Shown here in pieces: positions 24,990 through 36,625 of a DNA stretch of 64,000 nucleotides. The position numbers and the translations under genes were made by a program. This stretch comes from Welwitschia mirabilis (taxonomy: Eukaryota > Gnetophyta > Gnetopsida > Welwitschiales): NCBI GenBank assembly GCA_051453625.1, contig JBOZIK010000001.1:248819022-248883021 (forward strand), read 5' to 3'. The notes beneath the pieces are model-generated. The model saw nothing but the letters and a program-made list of their open reading frames with translations. It ran no database searches and was not told where the DNA came from. The number at the start of each line of letters is the position of its first letter. The stretch's first letter is position 1.

Positions 24990-26510
24990 CGATGTATAGT
25001 GCAAGTACATTTTTTATCAAGGTGGTATAATTGGGCTAATCTATATTTAATATTTTCATAAAGATCCATAAGATTAACCTAATGAGAAGCACAATCAGAG
25101 TTATAGTACACCTTAATAGTTAAAACACAAACTTTTCTATACACATGTTCACAAGGTGAAAAACTAAGAGAATTACGCCAGGTAGTATGGTAAGCCCAAA
25201 AAAAATTGTTAACCCTAGAAGCCCAAGATTTCATATTAATAAAAACAAGTTTTTACAACATTTTCTTAATTTCTTTATTTGCATTTTCAGCTTATCTATT
25301 AGTTTGAGGATGATAAGCACAAGCTACTTTATGTTCTATTCCAATGGACAAAAGAAGTTTCTTAAAATTTTGATTGATAAAATGAGTTCTTTAATCACTA
25401 GTAATAATCTTAAAAAAAGCAAATCTATAAAAAATATGAGTTTTAAGAAAATGGTAAATAGTTTTGGCATCATTCAAAAAAGTAAACATAGCTTCAACCC
25501 ATTTAGTAACATAATCTATACCACGAAAATGTGATGTTTATCATGAGAAAGTGGGTGAATAGGACCTATAAAATTAATACCCCAATAATCAAAAGATTTA
25601 CATTCAAAAATATGTCTAAGGAGCATCTCTTAAGTATGAATAAAGCTATCATCATGCTGATAAGAATCACACCTTCTAGTAAAAACAAAAGAATCCTGAA
25701 AAATAGTAGGAGAATAAAATGTATAATATTTTATAGCTANNNNNNNNNNNNNNNNNNNNNNNNNNNNNNNNNNNNNNNNNNNNNNNNNNNNNNNNNNNNN
25801 NNNNNNNNNNNNNNNNNNNNNNNNNNNNNNNNNNNNNNNATTGATAGAGAATAAGTTTTTACAACATTTTTTTAATTTCTCTATTTGCATTTTTAGCTTG
25901 TCCATTAGCCTAAAGATGATAAGCACAAGCTACTCTATGTTGTATTCTAATGGGTAAAAGAGGTTTTATAAAAGTTAATTAATAAAATGAGGTATTTTAT
26001 CACTAAAGATAATCCTAGAAAAGCAAAATCTCTAAAAAATATGAGTTCTAAGAAAATAACAAATAGTTTAGGCATCATTCAAAGAAGTAGGAATAGATTT
26101 AATCCATTTAGTAATGTAATCTACATCCACTAAAATATAATGTTTATTATGAAATGGTGGGTGAATAGGATCTATAAAATCAATACCCCAATAGTTAAAA
26201 TGTTCAAATTCAAGAATAGGTTTAAGGGACATCTCCTAAGAACAAATAATAATACCATAATGCTGACAAGGATCACATCTTCTAGCAAAATCAAAAGAAT
26301 CCTAAAAAAGAGTAGATCAATAAAAAGTAGAATGAAGAATTTTCATAGCCATTTTCTATCCACTAAAATGACCTTCACAAATACCACCATAACAAAGACA
26401 AAGTATTTCAGAGTTTTCCCAATTAGGCATATATTTTCTCATAATTTGGTCCTTACACCTAGAATACAACTATGGTTTTATCCTCTCATAATCACCTATT
26501 CTATGGAGAA
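24990..26510 (-). pseudogene. Element A integrase, with a repeated segment around a 100-N gap
   Basis: Two diverged versions of the same integrase segment lie head to tail. The right one (25840-26510) reads RRCDPCQHYG (C-x-x-C of the zinc finger), then NYWGIDFIDP (first catalytic D) and VDYITKW. The left one (25187-25739) reads RRCDSYQH, FDYWGINFIGP (catalytic D changed to N), and continues into the C-terminal part (CEHVYRKVCVLTIK, then LMDLYENIKYRLAQL) at 25.0-25.18 kb. The two differ at roughly one base in five. Plus-strand open frames at 25187-25534, 25531-25854 and 26140-26514 are antisense shadows. The repeated part may be a real duplication, a recombinant, or a mis-join at the gap. Either way the gene is dead. 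Confidence 0.88.
25740..25839. other. Assembly gap (exactly 100 N)
   Basis: The round length marks a gap of unknown size. The sequence on each side is a version of the same ~500-bp integrase segment, so the join is suspect. Confidence 0.95.
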
Positions 26511-26689
26511 ATGATTTTTAATAATTATAAGTCTAATGTTATGTTGTTGTTATGATAACAACGTAATTAGAAATATTAGCATACCAAGGATGAGGATGAG
26601 TAAAAATAATATGGCAAAAAGTTATTGATCTAAAAAAGATTCATCAATAATAGAACCACCAAGAGAAGAAAAAAGATAAGACAAAAGAT

Positions 26690-27800
26690 CAGCAACACAA
26701 TTTTGCTTTCCTACTTTATCGATGATGGTTAAATTAAACTATTGCATAAAGAGGATCCATCTAATCAATCTAGAACTAGAATATTTCTTAGTTATAAGGT
26801 AATAAATAGTAGTATGGTAGTATAAATATTTGTATAAAAGCCTAAAAGATAATGTCTAAGTATATCAAGGTAAAAGATAATTGGTAACATTTCCTTCTCT
26901 ATAATAGTGTATTCCATTTGAGTTCTAGATAGATATTTAATATGGTAAGATATAATTTTAAAATCATTTTTATATTTTTGACAAAGTATCCCACCCATGG
27001 TAAAATTAATAGTATCACGTATTAATTAAAAATTTTATTCCAATCGAGTCTTATTATAATAGGAGCATAAGAAAGTTTATGTTGAAGCCTATTAAAAGTA
27101 AGCTAACAAGATTCATTCCATTCAAATTTAAATTTTTCCTCTAGTAACAAGTGAAGGGGTTTACAAATATTTACATAAATGATAAAAACCACAATAACTA
27201 AGAAAATATCTAACCTATTTCACATTTGTAGGGAGATTTAGGTTTTGAATAATACCAACTTTTTCAAGATCCATCCTAATCCTCTTTTTTAAAATATGGT
27301 GATCTAACATAATTTTACTTTCAACTAAAAATAAACTCTTTTTCCAACTCAAATGTAGGCCACTAAAATGCATCAAGGACTCTCTCTAATCATTGTAAAA
27401 TTTGTTCAAAAGTTTTAGCATAAATAGAGAAGTCATCCATAAATATTTTTGTTGAATCCTCTAATATATTAGGAAAAATACTAATCATACCATGTTAAAA
27501 AGTACTAGGAGCATTAAAAAGTCCAAAAAACATGCATTTAAAAGAAAAAGTACCAAAAGGTAAAGTAAAAGTAAGCTTGGCTTGGTCCTCACTAGTAATA
27601 CAAACCTAATTGTAACCACTATATATATCAAGAAAACAATAAAATACATATCCCTAAATCCTATTAAGTATTCGATCAAGAAAGGGAAAAGGGAAATGAT
27701 CTTTTTTGATTACTTCATTTAATTTTTTAAAATCTATATACATCCTCTATTTCTCATGTTTCTTAGGCACTACTGTTAAAGGACTAACCCACACACTATC
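26690..27800 (-). pseudogene. Element A reverse transcriptase and RNase H
   Basis: Minus-strand reading, with stops and frame changes: VPKKHEK, YIDFKKLNEVIKKDHFPFPF (about 27.67-27.75 kb), YSGYN-stop-VCI, LTFTLPFGTFSFK, FGLFNAPSTF, and the catalytic IFMDDFSIYA (about 27.42-27.45 kb). The tether follows, then RNase H: YLSRTQMEYTIIEKEMLPII at 26.88-26.94 kb, with the catalytic-aspartate region decayed, and LIRWILFMQ near 26.76 kb. The F-x-D-D-F form of the RT motif is usual in Athila elements. Both RT catalytic aspartates are still present, but the chain is broken by several stops, so there is no activity. Confidence 0.93.
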
Positions 27801-28555
27801 TGCTATAACATAAATGATTCTAGCATTCATTAATTTTATGATTTAATGATTTGATTAAGTCTCTATTGGGGTTACATAATAGGTTTTGTGTTATCCTCAA
27901 GGTTGACTTTATGTTGAATAATTGAGGTAGGAATGGCTATTAAATATTTATGAGACCAAGCAAATGCATTTACCTTAGATTACAAAATAGAGATTAAGCT
28001 CGATTCTTATTAAGAAAAATGATTTTTATTAATTATCAAAGATTTGTTTAAATCATTATTCATAAAAAATGTATTTCAGTCCACTGGATAAAAGTTTCAG
28101 ATTCAGATTTGAATTTATATTTTTATTTTCTATTAAATTTTTAGGGAAATTCACTATTATTTCAGACTATCATCTGAACATTAGTCCTAGACAACCATCC
28201 TCCAAATGTAAAATCTCAATTTTGCTCATATCTCGAAATTCTACACAATTGATAGCCTCAGTGTCTCTACTCTCTAGATCAAAATAATCAATTTCTAGAT
28301 AGTCAATATTAATTTTATCTTTATAAAAAATGTTTGAGTTGTCTACTTTCAATTAATCATTAAAAAAATTTATTTTGTAAAGCATTTATCATATTTCTTT
28401 AAGTGGGTGGTGCTGTAAAAATAAAGTTGACTTTATTTCACATTCAAATAATTTCCTAAATCCTTTTTAGCCATATTCAACACTCTTAAAAAATTTTTAT
28501 TTCATAAATGACACTATATCAAACCTGTTCTCATATCTATAATATAATGGACTAT
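27801..28555 (-). pseudogene. Element A linker between protease and RT
   Basis: A 60-codon open stretch at 28170-28352 reads YLEIDYFDLESRD and LEDGCLGLMF. It lies where Athila polyproteins have a poorly conserved acidic linker between protease and RT. No catalytic motif is expected. The opposite-strand frame at 28069-28287 is a shadow. Confidence 0.55.
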
Positions 28556-28800
28556 TATATAAATAGCTCTACCTAGAAGTAAAGGATAACCACCATTATA
28601 TTCAAATTCTATCATCACAACATTAATGGAGTAGAATGCTTCTTCAATATAAATGACTAAATCCTTAATCATGCCCAAATGTTTTTAACAAATGTATCTA
28701 ATAATTTTAAAACAATTCTTATAAGCTTTATTCTATTTTTCAATCCAAGTGAGGGCATATCCAATATTAATCAAGGCTTTCTTAATCCTTCTATTTCCCT
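28556..28800 (-). pseudogene. Element A aspartic protease, active site lost
   Basis: Minus-strand reading: KALINIGYALT at about 28.77-28.8 kb, where retroelement proteases carry the D-x-G-A active site (here N-I-G-Y). About 60 codons on comes MIKDLVIYIEEAFYSINVV, ending GGYPLLLGRAIYI at 28556-28592, the conserved hydrophobic L-G-R segment. The spacing between the two blocks is right for a gypsy protease. The loss of the aspartate means it cannot be active. Confidence 0.75.
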
Positions 28801-29699
28801 CTAAAGTAAACCAATAGTTACTACCTCTAGATCTTTAAACTTTGGACATTTCTATAAAATTAAGTTGTTAATGAATTATTCTATGAATAATTTACTAGAG
28901 ATCATTTATTTTTGTTTCTCCTAATTAGATCTTTCCACAAATTAGAATACTTAGGTTTTTCTTATAAAATTTTCCAAGATGGTATATTGATACTCACATT
29001 TTATATTAAAACTTTTAAATGTTCATCAAAGGTAGGATTTGTATGTAATCTATCAAGCTAAGGGATATTAAGTTTCTTATAAGAAGAATTTTTATTTTTA
29101 TTACTTAAAAAAATGGAAAGAATGATTTTCTAAAATTTATATGTATCCTCTTTTTTGTTTTTTATTTTACTTTAAGATGTTAAAGTCTTATGTATGGGAG
29201 GTATTATCTTATTTCCACTTTTATCACCACTTAAAATCTTTTTTAACTTCATTTGAATTTGATAAAGGTTGAGTGGAAAGTAACCCTTATGTTTTTTGGT
29301 TAGCAAGCATGGTTTATTACAAAATACTCATATGATTTTCAAGTTGGAATTTTTTCTTTCTTGTGTTTTTCTTACTCATCAATGGAATTTCTAAGTGGAT
29401 CACTTTAGTTTTGTAAGTGGGATAACTTGCTTGATTATTTGAGTTATTTGATTGGAAATTTATATTCTCAAATATATTTTTAAATGGTTNNNNNNNNNNT
29501 ATATGTTGGAAGTAGAGGGTACTCTTTTAGAACATATAGTTATCTTTACATAAATCATAAGTTGGAGCTACAACTACATTATTTTTTATTACCACATTTA
29601 CATCTAAAATAATATGAGTGTATTTTTCTAAATTTGAGGCAAAATCATTATTGACATTTGTTGGTTCATTTTTAGTTCTTATTTCTTCTTTTTCTTACT
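28801..29699 (-). pseudogene. Element A region between gag and protease
   Basis: This should hold the C-terminal part of gag and the gag-protease spacer. I see no zinc knuckle (C-x2-C-x4-H-x4-C). Stops are dense. A 10-base N-run interrupts it at 29490-29499. Confidence 0.45.
29490..29499. other. Assembly gap (10 N)
   Basis: A short N-run inside the gag-pol remnant of element A. Confidence 0.95.
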
Positions 29700-30471
29700 T
29701 AACCTCTTTAAGATCTTTAATGATTTGAATTATAGTTTAATTTCCTTTAGATGAGGGTTCATGCCAAGTTTGACTCACTTCCATTAACTCTTCCAACACT
29801 TTCCAAGCATTTTATAAAGTATGATTCAATAAATTTCCTCCACATAAAAAATCGACTAGTTTCTTTGTTTGACTGTTAAGTTTAGTATAAAAGTAGTATA
29901 CCAATTTTTCTTAAGAAAAAGCATTTATAGAGTTTAAATGTAAAGCAAATAAAATTATCTCATTGGGAGAGGCATAGTCTTAATTAGGCTATTATTATAA
30001 GTTGGTTATTTCTTTTTTACATTTTCTAATGGTTGTTTCACTCATGAATCTTTTAATAAAAGCTTCTTAAACTTGAATCCATAATTTTAAACTTTTATAA
30101 GGATTTGTTTTTAACCAAATTTTAGCTTTATCTTTGAAAGTGATGGGAAAAATAATCATAAAAGTTCTATCACTTATTCTTTTCTTACCATTTCATAAAG
30201 TAAGCACTAACTTTTTGATGTTAGTAATGTGTTGTAAAGGATTTTTATCAAGTTCATCATTAAAAATGAGATAAACATTTAGGTTTTTTAGTTGAACATC
30301 ATTACCAAGAGGTACATTAAAAGGGGTTTCAATTTCATCTTTTTTATTAGCAATATATTCTCTAGGAGTGACATGTACATAAGGTTTAACAGGTGTAGAT
30401 ATAGGGATTCTAATGATAATGAGTGGATTAGACGAAGTGGTTTTCTTTTGGTTTTGCAATGAGCTAGACAT
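29700..30471 (-). pseudogene. Element A gag (capsid-type domain)
   Basis: A methionine at 30471 opens a 92-codon frame (MSSSLQNQKKTTSS). It contains LNVYLIFNDELDKNPLQHI, the start of the retrotransposon gag domain. After a break the reading continues RTFMIIFPITFKDKAKIWL, then EAFIKRFMSETTIRKCKKEI at 30.0-30.18 kb, and ends with LVYYFYTKLNSQTKKLVDF and CGGNLLNHT near 29.82-29.9 kb. These are the successive helices of the Retrotrans_gag domain in the right order. Several in-frame stops make it a pseudogene. The plus-strand frame at 30413-30607 is antisense. Confidence 0.88.
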
Positions 30472-31126
30472 ATTTAAAATTTGGAAACTATCATCAAAAC
30501 AATCTTTTAAAAAATTTTCTCTTACAAAATTAGACTTTAAAGAAATAAATGTAGAAATTTATGAAATTTTAAACTTTGTACAACTTTGTTGTGTGTACTT
30601 TTGTTAATTTCAAAGTAGATCAAACTTTCTCGACTATTTTCCTCTATGAATAGCCATACTTTCTAATATTTTACTTTCTTACTAGATTTTACCATACATG
30701 CTCAGTTTTGATGCTTAGTGTGTGTTATCCCTGTAGTTACTTAGATGATAATGTAGATGATAGAAATATAAAAAATACAAAAAAAATAAAAAACACAAAA
30801 AATAGAAATGCGAAATAACAGACACAAAAAACACAAAAAGTAGACTATCATTCTTTTGAGTCATCTAGATGATAGAGGATGATAAGAAAAAGTCTCAAAA
30901 TTTTTGGAAAAATGGAAAGCTGAAAATTGAAGGCACCAACGTTTTTGTTCCCACATGTTATCTAGATAATGAAGTAGGTAATAAATATTTTATTTTGGAT
31001 GAAAAAATAAAAACTACAAAATCTATGCTACTATAACTTAAAATATAACACTGCTATAGGCAAACATCTAAATCAAAATTTAAATACTCACCTTAGTAAT
31101 GAAAAATCTTAAACTCTAAGTAGCCT
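30472..31126 (-). other. Element A 5' leader
   Basis: This untranslated leader lies between the primer-binding site and gag. It holds an A-rich run with many 'aaaaaacacaaaaa' words at 30770-30840 and the motif 'tcatctagatgata' repeated in variants (30866 and 30960). No ORF is seen. Confidence 0.5.
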
Positions 31127-31144
31127 TCCTTAGCAACATCACCA
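31127..31144 (-). promoter_or_regulatory. Primer-binding site of element A (tRNA-Asp type)
   Basis: The minus strand reads TGGTGATGTTGCTAAGGA. The complement of the tRNA-Asp 3' end, known as the Athila/Tat primer site, is TGGCGCCGTTGCCGGGGA. Of 18 positions, 12 match, 5 are C to T or G to A, and one is a transversion. It begins three bases after the 5' LTR. Confidence 0.82.
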
Positions 31145-31147
31145 TGA

Positions 31148-32252
31148 TGTTGTAGTGCATATTTGTGTAAATCCTTATGCTCAAGAAAATCCTATTAGTC
31201 ATAATTAAAATTGATATCTTACATAATACAACACACTAATATAGATGGGAGTGGACTCAAATGTTGTAATCCATTAAAGGCCTAGGATTAAAGAAAGAAA
31301 ATTAATTTTAACAAGAAATACATATGTATTCTACCAATAAAAATAAATTGCAATACAGAAAGGTATAATGCAACATGATTATGCAAAGTTAATCTAGAAA
31401 GAAAAAGAAATAATTCACCTAAACTAACAATGCTTAACCTTGACAAAGGTTTCCCTCATAACCTATATCACTCAAGAATTTTTCACTAAATTATAAGCAA
31501 CATAAACTATGAGGATTAAGTAACAAAAAGCATAGAAAATGAAAAAGAGTTCTTTGTATTAAAGTTGAACCACATCCATGTTACAAAGTAGCCACACCTC
31601 AATGGAGGAAGCATAGGACAACACCAAGGAAGAAGTTTGTCTACAACTATCAAGGATGGATCTCTGACCTTTCAATCTCTTGTTATAAGAATTTCTAATG
31701 TAAGTAAAGACAAGAAAGAGTTAAGGGTAGAATTGATACTTATTAACAACAAACACATAAACAATAAAACAAACAAATAGGTGTGATCATAATTCTAATC
31801 ACCCTGCAGGAGACATATAGACAAATGACAAGTATTATGTAAATGTTCAGTAGGGCATGATAACAAATATTATCCTACTGGTCATCCAGGTAATACAGGG
31901 GATAATCCATCTCATCAAAAATCCATGTCATATACCAAATTGATCACAGTTAGCATCCTCATTGGCTTTAACTATTTTTTCGTCCCTATAGTCATCCATA
32001 CAATGAGCTAGATAATAGGCTTTCATAACTATTCATCCAATACATCAGCCTCAATGTTTGTAGGAAGTTTATCTTAGAATTAGAAAGTATTATAAACAAA
32101 TCTAAATGCTTTAAAATGTTATATAGATTGCATGTTTTTGTATCTTTTGTCCCAACTCTTCATTATCATGGAAATATAGCATAAACCTATCTAATATCCT
32201 ATAAAACTACTCAAAATACCCTATTACATATATGCAAGTTGACAGCATAACA
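31148..32252 (-). repeat. Element A 5' LTR
   Basis: It is 1105 bp, the same length as the partner LTR at 19580-20684. Plus-strand ends are TGTTGTAGTG and CATAACA. It is followed directly by TTTAT (32253-32257), and the primer-binding site lies on its left, so it is the 5' LTR of a minus-strand element. Confidence 0.93.
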
Positions 32253-32257
32253 TTTAT
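32253..32257. repeat. Target site duplication of element A, right copy (TTTAT)
   Basis: It is identical to 19575-19579; see element A. Confidence 0.88.
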
Positions 32258-32628
32258 ATTCATAAAGGTCTATGAAGGATTGAAGTAACTATTTAATTCA
32301 CCAATACATATGTGGTAATTAAGATTATGTCATCACACTTAGGTTACCATGACTTGGTAATATCAAGTTTATGTTTTAGGATTTATAAGAATTATTAGAG
32401 TAAATATAAATTATTGAATAAGCTAAGAAGGACCTCTAGAGAATGTTGATATTCCTATGTTACAAAACTTAGATCATGAAAGTATGTCAAATTCTTGATT
32501 TTATCATTTATTTATTTCATTATAGGATTGAGTTCTTATATGACTTTTAATTTGTTTACCATAATATCCCAGTGGAAGAATGATACTAGGTTATTACTTA
32601 ATTTATTTTAGTTTGACTATACTTAACA
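32258..32628 (+). repeat. Element X 5' LTR, part 2 (right of element A)
   Basis: It continues the LTR broken at 19579. 'aaaggtctatgaagg' and 'tcaagtttatgttttaggattta' match 'aaagggctatgaagg' and 'aaagtttatgttttgggattta' at 39632 onward. It ends CTTAACA where the 3' LTR ends CTCAACA. Confidence 0.88.
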
Positions 32629-32640
32629 ATGATTAAAGTT

Positions 32641-32658
32641 TGGTGTAGTTATTAGAGA
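32641..32658 (+). promoter_or_regulatory. Decayed tRNA-Asp primer-binding site of element X
   Basis: TGGTGTAGTTATTAGAGA lies 12 bases after the 5' LTR. Against the complement of the tRNA-Asp 3' end, 10 of 18 positions match, 7 are C to T or G to A, and one is a transversion. The pattern is that of methylated-C decay. Confidence 0.6.
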
Positions 32659-33996
32659 TGCATGATAGCTTTTTTAAAATATATAATTTTTATTTCTTAT
32701 AATTTTTAGTTTAATATTTATTTCCCTAGTGGTTAGTACTAGTTCTCTTTTAGTGATACTCGCATTAGTTCTTTTTCCTTTATTTTCAGTGTTATTTCTT
32801 TTTCTTTTCTTTTCAATTGTCAATATTGGTTCATTATTAGTGAAACACAAGCTAGTATTTTTTAGAATTTTGTTTAGTTTTTATATTCTAATTTAAAACT
32901 CATTTTCATATCTATTATTTTGTGTTGTAGTTTTAACATGCTTTTCTATAGGTCATAACCAAAATGAGGATCAAAAAATGTAAAAAAAGTAAATTAGAAC
33001 TCTAATTTTTTATGTTTTCTATTTTATTTAAAAAGTTTTGAAATAAAAAATGCTTAGGGTTATTTTTCTAACTGTAGCTATTTTAATTTTTCATGTATTT
33101 TTGTAAGACCCTAAAATACAAAACATTATTTATAGCTCCAAACATGACTTTATCCTATTTTTAGCCATTCTATCTCAAACAACTAGTGTCATTACCTTTC
33201 TTAACTAGCATCATCATCCAATTTACCAAGAATCCTTTCAAACTTAACTCAAAACTTTATTTTAAATTTTCAAATCCTTTTTAATATTCGGCCTCTTTTG
33301 AATGATTAAAAAGTTATGAAAGATTAATGTTTTACTAAATTTCCTATACCATTTTGTGAAACTTAACATGGGTTGAAAACATGATTTATTGGATAAATTA
33401 TATGAAGTACCTTAAGAACTCTAATGTATTTATGAGAGCTATGAAAATCCAAAAAGTTCATCCAATTATGTTTAACCTAAGAAAAATATAGAAGGTTATA
33501 TTTAGTCTAAGCAAGTCTTAAGGGACTACCTTTAATGTGACCTATACCATTTTAAACCTCAAAATCCTTTCAAATAAGTAAACCTTTGAAGAATATCTTT
33601 GAACTATAGAATTTTAGTTGTATATAAATCAACCTATTTGTAATTTTGAGTTTATAAAATCCTTATATTGAATAATAGAAATTTGATCCTATGCCTTACA
33701 CTAACCCTCAAAATCCTTCATCTTCCTTTCTATTCCCTTAATCCTTTTACCCTTACCCATACAACTAATAACAACATTTTTCATATATCCTATTGAAAGA
33801 ATCATTAAGAAACCTTTTAGAGTTTTAAGCCTAATTTAATCAGGATTATGAATAAATCCTTAAAAAACATTCAACTTCCTTAAGCAACTTTAACAAGATT
33901 ATCCAAACCCAGGCTCAAATGCTTTAATAAATTCTCTCTTAATTAAATCCTAGTAAATCTAGTAATCAACTTGAACTTAATCAATCATAGGATGAA
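32659..33996 (+). other. Element X internal region, 5' part
   Basis: It is partly collinear with 47967-49340 of element D ('attatatgaagtacctta' against 'attatatgaaatacttta'; 'atcatgtttaacctaa' in D against 'caattatgtttaacctaa' here). Short open stretches exist, but no known domain is visible. Confidence 0.5.
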
Positions 33997-34929
33997 AACT
34001 TACCTACATTCCATAAACCTAAGAGCCATGCAAACTTTAAAAGAATTGATGATAGACCATTCTTAGGAAATGAGGAAGCAACCAATGAATAAATTCATAC
34101 GACATTGATCTAAGAATACTCTTAAGAATGATTGATTATTCATAAAAAAGATATACCTTAGTTAATGGACATTAAATATATCAGAGGATGAATAATCTTT
34201 AAAAGATAAGCAATCATTTGAGGAAGGCTACATCCTTATGAGTTATAAAACAAAGGATGAGTTAATAAATGACATTAATTAGAAGGATAACATTAAAGAA
34301 GAATCCTTCTTTAAATTATAACCATTGTTACTTACATAATAACATGAGGAAGAATATCCTAGCAATATTAATAAAGAGGATAACATTATCAAAGAGCCCA
34401 TTAATAATCCATCTTATGAAAAACCTTTGTTTTTTTCTTAGTAACTTCATGAGCTATCATTTTACCTTCATCTTTATCAATCAAGAAAGAACCAAGTCTT
34501 AGTTAAGAATTAAAAACTCTTTAGTTTAAAACCATATTATAATAATTCCCCTAATGAACATTCACTTTCTCTAATGGTTTTCAACTCATTTTTAACTTCA
34601 TCAAAAAATGATGTCTTACATAAGTTATTAAATAAATATGAATAAACTATAGAATGAACTATTTTTGAATTTGAATGTATAAATTTTATTGCTTATGTTA
34701 ATGTTCTTTCTAATTTTATGGAATTATGCATGAAAATTTACATGAATTCTCTCCCCATTCAAAATGCTTCAGAAAGTTTTGAATCATGCAATATTCATTT
34801 TCATACATGTGAGGAAATTTTCATACACCACTTAAGAAAATCCCTCTTAAAACTTTGAATTTCATTTTATGCTCCTAAATTAAATTTTTCCTTTAAACTA
34901 GATTTTTATTTTATATTTGATTTAATTTG
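33997..34929 (+). pseudogene. Element X unrecognised ORF, shared with element D
   Basis: The reading starts near NLPTFHKPKSHANFKRIDD at 33997 and, after at least one frame change, continues as SLKDKQSFEEGYILMSYKTK, then SLSLMVFNSFLTSSKNDVLH (about 34.55-34.61 kb), FECINFIAYVNVL and ESCNIHFHTCEEIFIHHL. Element D has the same order at 49345-49870 (HPTFHK, INEEFIHALSYVKL, LMIFNSLFSSPQNDIL). Conservation of protein-like words in both copies suggests a real ancestral ORF of at least 300 codons. I do not recognise the family: it is not RT, integrase or protease, and I see no gag motif. The other-frame ORF at 34269-34502 is a shadow. Confidence 0.55.
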
Positions 34930-36304
34930 AAAAAATATTAAAAAAATTTAAATAAACTTTTTCTTAATAAAATCTATTACTTAAAAGCACCCAAGTAGTA
35001 ACACCTATATAATCATCACCTTGAACCTTTTATTTAGGAAATTCCAAATTTCACTTGTAGTATAGAATCAGTTATCATCATATTAAACCTCATCATCCAC
35101 CCCTTGCACTTTGGCATTAGTTAATAAAACTTAACAAACATCCTCTTCTCCTATTCATATACAAAATGTTAGGACTTAATGATCTTGATTAGTGGACTAT
35201 AATGAATAAATCATTAATATAATTTAAATTCATTTGTACTTTTCAAGTAGCAGATTTTCTTTTTTTTTTTTAGTATCTTGTTAAAGTTAATTTTATTTAA
35301 GATATTTTAATTTAAAAAATGTGCTTAAAAAATGTGGAATCCACTTTCAGATTACATTTCATGTTTTCAAGCATTTTTTTGGGATAAGATTTTTCCTGAC
35401 TACACTAATGAGATAATGACCCCTTTTATGTGCATAAAAAATATTCAATATGAGAAGTACAAATGAAAAGAAAATAAAATATCTCTTTTCTAAATCCATA
35501 TTATAATTTAATCCATTAAATTATGTTTAATTAATAAAATTAGGGGTGTAAAGTCTCACTAGTCGTATATCTCTAATGATTTATTTATAACATGTTTAAC
35601 TATGTTAGGGCTATAGACACTTGTTATAAGTGTGGAAAAACTTCTTCATAAAATAACATGCTTAATTCTATAGGAAGAAGATGCCATAAAACTAGATACT
35701 TGATTGATCTAACTGCTTAAAATAAGAAACATGTATTATTATGTATAGGGTAAAAATTGGAAAGAAAAGGTGGAATTTGGAGATAGTTTTATGTTCACTT
35801 ATTTTAAATTATGCACTTAAGAGTTTCCTTAGTATTTCTTAAATTTTTTCAAGTTTACTTAAATGATATCTTATTTATTTAACATTGTAATCCATTTAAA
35901 TCAATATGAAATTAACAAAAATTTCAATAAAATGGCCATTATCCTACAATTTTTTTTCTTTTGCTTTCATAGGTGTTTGGATTAGTTTTGATTTTCATTA
36001 TCATGTATTATAAATAAAAACTCTATTAATAATGATTTTTCATCATGTAGTGTAAATTTACATTTCATCTCTATTATGTTCATTCCATTTATCATTAAAT
36101 TTGACTTGTAAATCTAGAAAGTATCATTTTAGTTAATAAACCTTTACTTATGACTTTACTTATAATCCATTTCTGATTATCTTATTTTACTTTCATTTTC
36201 ATCTTCAATTACATTATCCTCACTTAATAATAATCCTAATTTACAAAACAAGTAATTGATTTTTGTTACAATCCCAAATTATTATGTTTTAATGGTGTAA
36301 TTAG
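34930..36304 (+). other. Element X internal region, middle
   Basis: Non-coding as far as I can see, but collinear with 49880-51260 of element D: 'agaatcagttatcatcatattaaacctcatcatccacc' here matches a similar block at 50180, in pieces. It ends where the different-looking LTR L begins. Confidence 0.5.
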
Positions 36305-36487
36305 TGATGTTTTGCATGGATCAGGAACTCAATTTAGTCGTTTTCACACACTTTGTTATCAATTAATTTAACAGTATAATTATGATAAGAAATGACATCT
36401 TTCTATCTAAAAGGGCAGGAATTCAATTAAGGAACAAAATGAGGCAAAAAAGGGATGGAAGGACTAAGAAATAACTTTCATCCCTCC

Positions 36488-36503
36488 TATCGTCTCCACG
36501 ACA
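36488..36503. promoter_or_regulatory. Hairpin motif 1 in LTR L
   Basis: TATCGTCTCCACGACA is an inverted repeat (one mismatch in six pairs) with loop CTCC. A perfect version of the same motif is at 36601. Confidence 0.5.
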
Positions 36504-36600
36504 TAGGGCATGATAGAGCATCTAATCGAATACAAAAGAGGCTGGCAAGGATAACATGGGAGACAATTATGTGGAGTGTTGACGTGGCTGTCATGGGCTA

Positions 36601-36616
36601 TGTCATCTCCATGACA
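36601..36616. promoter_or_regulatory. Hairpin motif 2 in LTR L
   Basis: TGTCATCTCCATGACA is a perfect 6-bp inverted repeat with the same CTCC loop as motif 1. Confidence 0.6.
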
Positions 36617-36625
36617 CAGGATATG

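Larger units (their letters stand above)
19580..32252 (-). mobile_element. Element A: full-length Athila-lineage Ty3/gypsy retrotransposon (12,673 bp)
   Basis: Two 1105-bp LTRs (19580-20684 and 31148-32252) end in canonical or once-mutated TG/CA and are flanked by TTTAT on both sides. Minus-strand order: 5' LTR, tRNA-Asp primer site (31144-31127), gag (from 30471), protease (28.8-28.56 kb), RT and RNase H (27.8-26.69 kb), integrase (26.5-25.0 kb, part present twice around a gap), a non-coding stretch, ORF3 (22.5-21.2 kb), and the 3' LTR. The primer choice, an F-x-D-D-F catalytic motif in RT, and an extra ORF downstream of integrase together point to Athila. Every frame has many stops, so the element is long dead. 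Confidence 0.95.

Noticed and set aside
25187-26514. Plus-strand open frames of 107-124 codons
   Set aside because: They are antisense shadows of the two integrase versions; the minus strand carries the zinc finger and catalytic words.
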